From: an uncultured Clostridia bacterium
GTDB taxonomy: Bacteria; Bacillota; Clostridia; Christensenellales; Aristaeellaceae
DNA length: 5,672 nt
Direction: 5' to 3'
Assembly: GCA_946534455.1 (NCBI GenBank)
Contig: CAMNCR010000076.1
Coordinates: forward strand, 1 to 5,672
Under the pieces are notes generated by a model. That model saw only the letters and a program-made list of their open reading frames with translations. It did not search any database and was not told where the DNA came from. Positions 1 through 5,525 of the stretch are shown here, in pieces. Position 1 is the first letter of the stretch, and each line of letters starts with the position of its first letter. The position numbers and the translations under genes are program-made.

Positions 1-3000
1 CTTCGGAGCGAATGCACGGGAAAGCGGTGCGGGAAAGAGAACGACATGTGCCATCATCAGATGATGGCCTGGCAGAGGGTTCTGAACCGGCTGCGGGCGC
101 ATCCGGTTTCGGATCAGACGGACCGGAAGGCGAGGAAGCTCTTTGCCTATTTTGCGGAGAAGCAGGAGGATACCGCGGAGCTGTCCGTGACGCGCAGGGA
201 ACGGGAGATCGTCAAGGCGGAGAACATCGTGCTGGAGCCCCGCCTGGTTCAGGAGGGCGAGGATCTGCGCCTGGGGTACCGGGTGGGCCGGAAGGCAGGC
301 AGGATGTATGTGGTCAAGGCGCCGGAGGCCCTGCTTTCCGCACTGGATGAGGGGCAGAGCTTTGCGCTGGGGAAAAGCGAGGAGCTCAGCTTCGCGGAGT
401 CCGCCTTTGTTTCCTCCTGCCTGGAGGATGTGGCGCAGATGCGGCGGCTGACGGAGCATCGGAACTATTCGGACCGGAACTTCGGATACGAGGGGAATAC
501 GTTCGCCCTGCGCGGCGCGGTGCTGGATACCTTTTATGAACTGCATGAAGGGCAGACGCTGGAGCTGGAGAACCGGGCATTCACCGGGAAACGGCCGGTG
601 CGCTTTGAGCACGGGGAGCTGGATGTGACCATTCATTCCGAGGCCCTGCGGGATATTCACGGACGATTTCTGGGCATCCGGATCAGCGGCCGGATCTGCA
701 TGCTGTACAGAGGCGCGAAGGGGAATGCGTACGCGCTGCAGGAAGGACGCTTTTTCCGCCTGACGGAGGAGGAGCGGAACACGCTGGAGCCCTTTGACCG
801 CATTTCGGAGGATGGGCAGTTTTCCGTGCAGATCGGCCTGGAGGGCATTCCGGATTTTTACCGGCGAGTGCTGCCGGCCTTGCTGGCCTTCCCGGGCGTC
901 CGCTACGAGGACAGCTGCCGGGAGGAGGTCGCCGCGGCGCTGCCGGCGGAGCCGGCATTTCATTTCTATCTGGATATCGAAAACGGACTTCTGGAGTGCA
1001 GGGCGCGGGTGTCCTATGAAGAAGGAGAGGAGCTGCCTCTGTCGGGCGGGCGGACGGCCGGGAAGCTGCTGCGGGATGTTTCGGCGGAGGAGCACGCGGA
1101 GGCGGTGCTGCTGGCAGTTTTCTCCCAGTGGGATCCGAAGCGGGAAGTCTATACGCGGCAGATGGAGGATGAGTCCATCTTCCTGTTCCTGCATGAAGGA
1201 CTCCCCCGGCTGGAGGCGCTGGGGCAGGTGCTGGCCACGCCGGCGGTGCAGAAGCTGAGGATGGACCGGGTTCCTCCGGTGAGCATGCGGGTCTCCGTAG
1301 AGTCAGGGCTGCTGCAGCTGGACATTCAGACGGCAGACCTGAGCCGGGAGGAGCTGCTGGAGCTGCTGGACAGCTATGAAAAGAAAAAGACCTATCACAG
1401 GCTGCGCTCCGGAGTGTTCATCGATCTGACCGAGGACGAGGTTCTCTACGAGTTCGAGTCGCTGTTCAGGCAGCTTCGGCTGGCGCCGGATGAGCTGCTG
1501 CAGAAGCAGATCAGCCTGCCGATATACAGAACGCTGTATCTGGACCGGATGCTGGAGGAACGGGACGCGATCCGGGTGTCGAGGGACAGGCAGTACCGGG
1601 CGCTGCTGAAAAACTTCGCGACGATCCGGGATTCGGACTGGGAAATTCCGGCTGTGCTGGCGGAAACGCTCCGGCCCTATCAGCAGTATGGCTTCAAATG
1701 GCTGAAGACGCTGAACGCGGCGGGGTTCGGCGGGATTCTGGCGGATGAAATGGGCCTGGGGAAAACGGTGCAGGCGATTGCGCTGCTGCAGTCCGAGAAG
1801 GAAGCCGGAACGCAGGTCCGTGCGCTGATCGTGTGTCCGGCTTCGCTGGTATACAACTGGCAGGAGGAAATCCGGCGCTTTGCGCCGGCGCTTCGCACGG
1901 AGGTCATGGGGAAGGGCGCGGCCCAGCGGAATGCCGTGCTGACCCGGATCAGCAGCGGACAGGCGGCGGATGATGCGCCGGAGGTGCTGCTGTGCTCCTA
2001 CGAGCTGCTGCGGAGGGACATTGCGCGATACGAATCCGTCCATTTTACGACCTGCATCCTGGACGAGGCGCAGTATATCAAAAACCAGAGCGCGGCGGTC
2101 AGCAAGGCGGTGCGGCTGATTCACGCGGATCACCGGTTTGCGCTGACGGGCACGCCGATTGAAAATCGCCTGTCAGAGCTCTGGAGCATCTTCCAGTTTC
2201 TGATGCCCGGATTTCTGTATACCCAGGAGGAATTCAGGGAAAACTTCGAGGAGCCGATCATGCGGCGGAATGACGCGACCGTGACACAGGCCCTGCGGCA
2301 GATGACCTCTCCCTTTATCCTCCGCAGGCTGAAGACGGATGTGCTCAGGGAGCTGCCGCCCAAGCTGGAGGAGGTCCGCTACGTGAATTTCGACGCGGAT
2401 CAGCGCAGAATCTATGACGCGCAGGTAACGAAGATGCGGGAGCTTCTGGAGAAGGGCATCCGGGGCACGGATAAGATGCAGATTTTTGCGGGGCTGCTTC
2501 GCCTGCGGCAGATCTGCTGCGATCCTTCGCTGTATCTGGAGGGCTATTCCGGCAGCTCGGCCAAGCGGGAGGGCTGCCTGGAGCTGATCCGGAGCGCCAT
2601 GGACGGCGGTCACCGGATGCTTGTCTTCTCGCAGTTTACTTCCATGCTGGAGCTCCTGGAGCGGGATCTGGAAAAAGAAAAAATCCCTACCCTGAAGCTC
2701 ACCGGCGCGACGCCCAGGGAGCGGCGGCTGGGCCTGGTGCGGGAATTCAACGAGGGAAGTATCCCGGTTTTCCTGATTTCCCTGAAGGCAGGAGGCACCG
2801 GGCTGAACCTGACCGGTGCGGACCTGGTGATTCACTACGACCCCTGGTGGAATCTGGCGGCCCAGAACCAGGCGACGGACCGGGCGCACCGCATTGGCCA
2901 GACGCGGCAGCTGACGGTTTACCGTCTGATCACCCGGGGGACGATCGAGGAAAGAATTCTGGCTCTGCAGAACACAAAGCAGGATCTGGCGGATTCCGTT

Positions 3001-3066
3001 CTGTCCGGGGATCATGCCTCCCTGATGTCCCTCTCTACGGAGGAGCTGCTGGCGCTGCTGGGATAG
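1..3066 (+). CDS. SNF2-family ATP-dependent helicase/translocase, 5' end outside the window
   Basis: The frame is open from base 1 to the TAG at 3064-3066, so 1021 codons are visible and the true start lies upstream; ATG 46 is internal. All SNF2 motor motifs are present: motif I ADEMGLGKT (1741-1767), Ia (about 1822-1860), II DEAQ (2062-2073), III LTGTPIEN (2143-2166), IV RMLVFSQF (2614-2637), V SLKAGGTGLNL (2779-2811) and VI DRAHRIGQ (2878-2901). About 550 residues precede the motor, as in bacterial proteins with an 'SNF2 helicase associated' region. The first visible residues include Cys at codons 5, 10 and 17 and a C-x-H (codons 17-19), consistent with the end of a SWIM zinc finger. The family uses ATP to move along or remodel DNA-protein complexes in the cytoplasm; the specific role of this member is unknown. 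Nothing indicates damage: the motor is complete and in frame. The GC-rich codon use produces long antisense open frames that are not genes. It converges with the kinase operon downstream. Confidence 0.95.
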   Translation, partial: LRSECTGKRCGKENDMCHHQMMAWQRVLNRLRAHPVSDQTDRKARKLFAYFAEKQEDTAELSVTRREREIVKAENIVLEPRLVQEGEDLRLGYRVGRKAGRMYVVKAPEALLSALDEGQSFALGKSEELSFAESAFVSSCLEDVAQMRRLTEHRNYSDRNFGYEGNTFALRGAVLDTFYELHEGQTLELENRAFTGKRPVRFEHGELDVTIHSEALRDIHGRFLGIRISGRICMLYRGAKGNAYALQEGRFFRLTEEERNTLEPFDRISEDGQFSVQIGLEGIPDFYRRVLPALLAFPGVRYEDSCREEVAAALPAEPAFHFYLDIENGLLECRARVSYEEGEELPLSGGRTAGKLLRDVSAEEHAEAVLLAVFSQWDPKREVYTRQMEDESIFLFLHEGLPRLEALGQVLATPAVQKLRMDRVPPVSMRVSVESGLLQLDIQTADLSREELLELLDSYEKKKTYHRLRSGVFIDLTEDEVLYEFESLFRQLRLAPDELLQKQISLPIYRTLYLDRMLEERDAIRVSRDRQYRALLKNFATIRDSDWEIPAVLAETLRPYQQYGFKWLKTLNAAGFGGILADEMGLGKTVQAIALLQSEKEAGTQVRALIVCPASLVYNWQEEIRRFAPALRTEVMGKGAAQRNAVLTRISSGQAADDAPEVLLCSYELLRRDIARYESVHFTTCILDEAQYIKNQSAAVSKAVRLIHADHRFALTGTPIENRLSELWSIFQFLMPGFLYTQEEFRENFEEPIMRRNDATVTQALRQMTSPFILRRLKTDVLRELPPKLEEVRYVNFDADQRRIYDAQVTKMRELLEKGIRGTDKMQIFAGLLRLRQICCDPSLYLEGYSGSSAKREGCLELIRSAMDGGHRMLVFSQFTSMLELLERDLEKEKIPTLKLTGATPRERRLGLVREFNEGSIPVFLISLKAGGTGLNLTGADLVIHYDPWWNLAAQNQATDRAHRIGQTRQLTVYRLITRGTIEERILALQNTKQDLADSVLSGDHASLMSLSTEELLALLG

Positions 3067-3101
3067 CTGTCCCCGATAGCGCTGTTATTCATCTTTTTCA
3101 T
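3012..3101 (-). other. 29-codon ORF with a strong ribosome binding site, antisense to the helicase 3' end
   Basis: On the minus strand AGGAGG (3115-3110) lies 8 bases before ATG (3101-3099), followed by AAA AAG ATG, a typical bacterial gene start. The frame encodes 29 residues beginning MKKMNNSAIGDSYP, continues with a serine-rich stretch and stops at TGA 3014-3012. From about 3066 leftward it runs antisense to the helicase C-terminus, so its sequence there is dictated by the other gene. I recognise no family. It may be a true small peptide, the surviving start of a gene lost by rearrangement, or chance. The start site is better than the reading frame it serves. Confidence 0.2.
3051..3098 (+). 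terminator. weak candidate terminator of the helicase gene
   Basis: The arms GCGCT (3052-3056) and AGCGC (3078-3082) enclose a second stem, GGGA (3060-3063) with TCCC (3070-3073). The structure overlaps the helicase stop codon. A T-rich tract follows, with five Ts at 3094-3098, but it starts about ten bases after the stem rather than immediately. The stem is interrupted and short, so this is a weak call. Confidence 0.3.
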
Positions 3102-3198
3102 TTTCTATTCCTCCTAATCCTCTTTCTCGAAGATCTTTGGGTGGAGCGCCGGAGCTATATCGCATTCTGAAGAAGTGGAGGGGTCATTTCCCAATGGC

Positions 3199-3247
3199 TG
3201 CTCAACAGCCACCGGAACCCCTGCTCAACGAGGACCGGGTGCTCAAC
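3199..3247. repeat. three copies of TGCTCAAC with two overlapping stem-loops
   Basis: TGCTCAAC occurs at 3199-3206, 3222-3229 and 3240-3247 (GTTGAGCA on the other strand), just beyond the 3' end of the minus-strand operon. The first copy overlaps a perfect 6-bp hairpin, TGGCTG (3195-3200) with CAGCCA (3206-3211), loop CTCAA. The second and third copies overlap the arms of a larger hairpin, CCCCTG (3218-3223) with CAGGGG (3247-3252). Neither hairpin is followed by a T-run in the operon's direction. The gap 3067-3258 holds no other convincing gene. Confidence 0.5.
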
Positions 3248-3258
3248 AGGGGGAGGGA

Positions 3259-4068
3259 TTATTCTTTTCTGCGCTGCATGACCTCGGCCCTGGAAAACAG
3301 CTTATATCTGGCATCGGTACGAATGGGGTGCAGCTTGTCCCGGCGCATCAGATCGTCGATGTTTTGCCTGGAACACTCCAGAAGACTGCAGGCTTCGGAA
3401 GCACTGACGACCCGGGTCTGAACATACTGATAAAGATCCTGCTGCGTCAGGGGGATGGTGGTCCCATGTGCGTACAGGTCGCGGTGGGAAATCATGGCTC
3501 TGTCATTCCAGTATACCCCGTACCCATCCGGTTGGACTTCCACGGTGTTGAATCGATCCTGGGAGACCCGGAAAGGCTCACAGGCAGGGCGATTCAACTC
3601 AAGGATATCAACCACTTTCGCGGCGCCGTTTCGAAAGAAGACCAGGAGCTTCGGTGCTTCCATCGGTACGATATCGACCACCTTTGTCCGCCAGCGGCGG
3701 GAGAGGAGGTCGGGAAGGGGATGGGCGGGGACTTCTTCCAGATAGAAGTCATCCTGTTCACAGCGGCCCATCGAAAGGAGCAGCAGGGAGAATTCATCGT
3801 ACTCTTTCAGACCGTTATCCCGGAGAATCTGACCGATATTCTGCCGGTCACGCGGAACGATTCGCTGCTGAACCCAGCGCAGGCTCCAATAACTGTCGAT
3901 ACTGTATTCACCGCGCTCGACGAAAGCGGAAAGAACAGGAGGGGCATCCCACGGATCGATCCCGTCCGTTAATTCCATATAGAATGATTTAGCGTTTTCG
4001 TAATAGACCAGATAGCCAAGGATTGTCTCCCTGGACAGGGTATCATCCCTGACGGCGAAGATTCTCAT
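3259..4068 (-). CDS. HipS-like/DUF2442-like/helix-turn-helix protein, probable antitoxin and regulator
   Basis: The product has 269 residues and no signal peptide or membrane segment. Three regions can be read. Residues 1-112 contain an aromatic-rich β segment, then W-x4-R-x2-P-x2-R and a YDEFSLLLLS helix ending in DDFYLEE; I infer relation to the N-terminal subdomain of HipA kinases (the HipS unit), without a search. Residues 128-202 follow the DUF2442 pattern: VVDIVP, a FFRNG turn, F..V, YWND and a closing ISHRDLY. Residues 220-266 are an excisionase/MerR-type helix-turn-helix (SASEACSLLECSRQNIDDLM, then KLFSRAEV). The start at ATG 4068 is supported by a purine-rich GGAGGAGGTGG (4086-4076) and lies 26 bases inside the kinase gene, implying coupled translation. 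I infer that it binds the operon promoter and restrains the kinase. It could instead be a plain transcriptional regulator. Confidence 0.8.
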   Translation of the reverse strand: MRIFAVRDDTLSRETILGYLVYYENAKSFYMELTDGIDPWDAPPVLSAFVERGEYSIDSYWSLRWVQQRIVPRDRQNIGQILRDNGLKEYDEFSLLLLSMGRCEQDDFYLEEVPAHPLPDLLSRRWRTKVVDIVPMEAPKLLVFFRNGAAKVVDILELNRPACEPFRVSQDRFNTVEVQPDGYGVYWNDRAMISHRDLYAHGTTIPLTQQDLYQYVQTRVVSASEACSLLECSRQNIDDLMRRDKLHPIRTDARYKLFSRAEVMQRRKE

Positions 4069-4864
4069 AGGCCTGCCACCTCCTCCATATCATTTCCCAG
4101 CTTCTGTCAAGCCAATGCTGATCCAGGGCTTCTTCCAGACCGTCCAGCAGATAAGCCCGGTCGTTTTCCTTTAACGGAGAGAAGCGTGGGAGGTGATCAC
4201 GCGGGATGAGCCGGAGATTGTCCCAGGCGGAACGGGAGCCGACAAAGCACTGGACAGGTTTATCCGCCATGACGTCTTCCCTTTCCAGTTCTTCGACACT
4301 GCGGCAACGGCAGAAGAGGGAAACGCCGTGGTCGAAGAGCGGGGCCAGCCGGATGGTTTTCCGATCGCGGTTGATGAGTACTTCCATGTTTGCCCCGTGC
4401 CGATCCCGGTTCAGGATCAGGTAATCGACAACAAGCATCTGGTAAATGTATTCTGACCAGCCATTCCGAATGCAGAAATCCAGCGGCGATTCGCCGGAAA
4501 GCCTGTGGCTGTCAAAATAATTATCAAGCGCATCCTTCTTCTCTCCGCGCTGACGGAAATTCCGGGAAGCACACAGCCAGGTGCGAAGCGGTTTTTCATC
4601 CACGATGATGTCTGCGTGAATCAGCTGATAAGAAAGATGAGGAATGTCAAGTATTGTAAGCAGGCGATCCGCAATGATTTCGTTGACTGACTCATGGCCC
4701 GTGACACCGCGGAAGGCGTCATAATCCGAAAGCTTATAGTAGTATTTCCCCTCCGGTGTGATTTCCTGTGACTTCAGAAAAGAGCCGGCAGTTCCGGATG
4801 ATCCGCGTACTTTGGACCAGCTGAGGTGTGTCAGATCCTGTGGGGTATGGATGATTTGCTCCAT
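4043..4864 (-). CDS. HipA/HipT-like serine/threonine kinase, probable toxin of a two-gene module
   Basis: The product has 273 residues from ATG 4864, chosen because AGGAGG (4877-4872) sits 7 bases upstream; a longer frame to 5014 would run through the promoter. Kinase features in order: Ser/Gly-rich ATP loop RGSSGTAGS (20-28), candidate ATP-binding Lys44 in YYKLS, αC-like GHESVNE (56-62), catalytic loop NRDRHGAN (152-159) with Asp154 as base and Asn159 as metal ligand, and APLFDHG (174-180) with Asp178 in the DFG position. All key residues are present. HipA-family kinases phosphorylate proteins, classically aminoacyl-tRNA synthetases; the target here is unknown. It is much shorter than classical HipA (about 440 residues) and lacks the N-terminal subdomain, so it is closer to HipT. 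The downstream overlapping gene may supply that subdomain. Ser/Thr residues of the ATP loop are plausible autophosphorylation sites, by analogy with HipA and HipT. A non-toxic signalling kinase is the alternative. Confidence 0.88.
   Translation of the reverse strand: MEQIIHTPQDLTHLSWSKVRGSSGTAGSFLKSQEITPEGKYYYKLSDYDAFRGVTGHESVNEIIADRLLTILDIPHLSYQLIHADIIVDEKPLRTWLCASRNFRQRGEKKDALDNYFDSHRLSGESPLDFCIRNGWSEYIYQMLVVDYLILNRDRHGANMEVLINRDRKTIRLAPLFDHGVSLFCRCRSVEELEREDVMADKPVQCFVGSRSAWDNLRLIPRDHLPRFSPLKENDRAYLLDGLEEALDQHWLDRSWEMIWRRWQAYENLRRQG
4076..4086 (-). promoter_or_regulatory. ribosome binding site of the HTH gene, inside the kinase gene
   Basis: On the minus strand GGAGGAGGTGG lies 8-10 bases before ATG 4068-4066. 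It falls within the last codons of the kinase gene, whose stop is at 4045-4043. It fixes the start and lets the second gene be translated at high efficiency, which would suit an antitoxin encoded behind its toxin. Confidence 0.75.
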
Positions 4865-4871
4865 GAGCTCA

Positions 4872-4877
4872 CCTCCT
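4872..4877 (-). promoter_or_regulatory. ribosome binding site of the kinase gene
   Basis: A perfect AGGAGG, extended to AGGAGGTGA (4877-4869), lies 7 bases before ATG 4864-4862. It decides the start against the 50-codon in-frame extension. With the predicted promoter, transcription would begin at about 4877, so this site lies at the extreme 5' end of the transcript. Confidence 0.9.
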
Positions 4878-4883
4878 GAAGAC

Positions 4884-4912
4884 AGCGTAGCAAAGCACTT
4901 GAAAAATGTCAA
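4884..4912 (-). promoter_or_regulatory. σA/σ70-type promoter of the kinase-HTH operon
   Basis: On the minus strand there is a perfect -35 TTGACA (4912-4907), a 17-base spacer and -10 TACGCT (4889-4884). The -10 matches TATAAT at three positions and is preceded by TGC, giving the TGn extension that compensates for weak -10 boxes. Transcription would start near 4877. It is the only convincing promoter I see in the gap between the divergent genes. Confidence 0.75.
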
Positions 4913-4913
4913 G
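4898..4913. promoter_or_regulatory. inverted repeat overlapping the -35 box, candidate operator
   Basis: CTTGA (4898-4902) and TCAAG (4909-4913) form a perfect 5-bp dyad around a 6-base AT-rich spacer; on the minus strand it reads CTTGACATTTTTCAAG and contains the whole -35 TTGACA. A dimeric repressor bound here would block polymerase. The HTH protein of the same operon is the obvious candidate. Symmetry and position are seen; binding is inferred. Confidence 0.5.
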
Positions 4914-4992
4914 CAACAGAAGGGGAGAAGAGATATCCTTTGACCGGGATCAGCCCATGCTGGGCGATCTGCCGGAAAGAGAGGCTCTGTGA
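4906..4992 (+). pseudogene. vapB: vapB remnant: only the toxin-binding C-terminal tail of the antitoxin
   Basis: The frame that ends TGA 4990-4992, overlapping the vapC start as TGATG, can be followed back only to a stop at 4900-4902. From ATG 4906 it would encode 28 residues ending FDRDQPMLGDLPEREAL. As I recall it, the MvpT/VapB partner of MvpA/VapC ends in a similar acidic tail with R-x-Q-P and a final E-R-E-x-[hydrophobic], and is about 75 residues long with an N-terminal AbrB/SpoVT DNA-binding domain. That domain is absent here and I find no trace of it in the other forward frames. ATG 4906 has no Shine-Dalgarno site and lies in the kinase promoter. The likeliest reading is a 5'-deleted antitoxin gene whose break lies between about 4903 and 4935. 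A deliberately short antitoxin peptide is less likely but possible. Confidence 0.6.
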
Positions 4993-5390
4993 TGTATCTG
5001 CTTGATACAAACATCTGTATTGATGCTCTGAACGGGCGCCATCCCGGTCTGATCGAGCATCTTCTTTCCGTCTCTCCCGATCGGATCTTTATCTCCTCTG
5101 TTACGGTTGGCGAGCTGGAGTACGGAGCTGCCAGGAGTCACTGGGGAGACAGGATCAGAGAACGGATGCATGCATTTCTGGCAAACTTTACGATTCTGCC
5201 ATTTACAGAGGAGGACGCTGTGCTCTTCGGGCGCTTCCGCGCACAGCTGGCCGCCTCCGGAACACCGATCGGCGCTTACGATGTCATGATTGCCGCGCAG
5301 GGCGCTGCACGCAATCTGACTGTCGTGACGCATAACACGGATGAATTCTCAAGGATCTCCGGGATTCGCCTGGAGGACTGGGCAAAGTAA
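4992..5390 (+). CDS. vapC: VapC toxin, PIN-domain ribonuclease (tRNA(fMet)-specific type)
   Basis: The product has 132 residues, the usual length for the enterobacterial MvpA/VapC type. The PIN active-site acids are all visible: Asp5 in LLDTNICID, Glu41 in VGELEYGA, Asp97 in PIGAYDVMIAA and the acidic end of VTHNTDEF (Asp117/Glu118). The blocks ISSVT, PIG-x2-D-x-MIA and the closing IRLEDW match that subfamily, which cuts initiator tRNA in the anticodon loop and stops translation. ATG 4992 is preferred over the adjacent GTG 4989 because it gives the family length and the classic TGATG overlap with the antitoxin stop. A GAGAGG (4979-4984) 7 bases upstream serves it. The toxin appears intact although its antitoxin is reduced to a tail, so it must be silent, neutralised from elsewhere, or restrained by the short peptide. 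I see no convincing promoter for it. It is transcribed away from the kinase operon. Confidence 0.93.
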   Translation: MYLLDTNICIDALNGRHPGLIEHLLSVSPDRIFISSVTVGELEYGAARSHWGDRIRERMHAFLANFTILPFTEEDAVLFGRFRAQLAASGTPIGAYDVMIAAQGAARNLTVVTHNTDEFSRISGIRLEDWAK

Positions 5391-5409
5391 GACAGCCTCA
5401 ACCCGCTGT

Positions 5410-5448
5410 AAAGCCTCTGCGTATCCATCCGGACAGCAGGGCTTTTTT
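5410..5448 (+). terminator. intrinsic terminator of vapC
   Basis: AAAGCC (5410-5415) plus CTGC (5417-5420), with one bulged T at 5416, pairs with GCAG (5436-5439) plus GGCTTT (5440-5445) around a 15-base loop. Six Ts (5443-5448) close the structure. It begins 20 bases after the vapC stop. Read on the minus strand the stem survives but the T-run is only three bases, so it acts mainly in the vapC direction. Confidence 0.85.
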
Positions 5449-5489
5449 GCGTGGAGCCCGCGGCGATGCCGAACCGGGGCGGAACGGAC

Positions 5490-5525
5490 GGCCCGGCGGC
5501 GTTAGGTGAGCTGCCGGGCCCTTTT
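5490..5525 (+). terminator. second GC-rich stem-loop with a T-run, enclosing the transporter stop codon
   Basis: GGCCCGGCGGC (5490-5500) pairs with GCTGCCGGGCC (5510-5520) over 11 positions including one G-U. The 9-base loop holds the stop codon of the minus-strand transporter gene (5504-5502). CTTTT (5521-5525) follows in the + direction; on the minus strand no T-run follows. It would act as a back-up stop for vapC transcripts entering the opposing gene, or as a 3'-end stabiliser for the transporter mRNA. Confidence 0.6.

Noticed and set aside
1303..2133. 276-codon open frame on the minus strand inside the helicase gene
   Set aside because: It is antisense to motifs I-II of the helicase, is rich in Arg/Pro/Gln as expected from GC-rich antisense reading, and matches no family I recognise.
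2173..3015. 280-codon open frame on the minus strand inside the helicase gene
   Set aside because: It mirrors the conserved second motor lobe; composition and lack of domains mark it as a shadow.
3175..3972. 265-codon forward open frame across the HTH gene
   Set aside because: It is antisense to a gene with recognisable domains and a good ribosome site; its own start lacks one.
4899..4939. Forward promoter for vapC (TTGAAA at 4899-4904, TATCCT at 4934-4939)
   Set aside because: The spacing is about 29 bases, far too long, and no partner box lies at 16-18 bases for either element.
4758..4943. 61-codon forward frame ending just before vapC, considered as the missing vapB N-terminus after a frameshift
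   Set aside because: Most of it is antisense to the kinase gene and shows no AbrB/SpoVT-like pattern; it has no clear ribosome site.
4865..5014. 50-codon N-terminal extension of the kinase (start at 5014)
   Set aside because: It would pass through the promoter, dyad and ribosome site, and ATG 4864 has a perfect AGGAGG at 7 bases.
4950..5333. 127-codon minus-strand frame opposite vapC
   Set aside because: It is a shadow of a complete PIN-domain gene, with no domain or ribosome site of its own.
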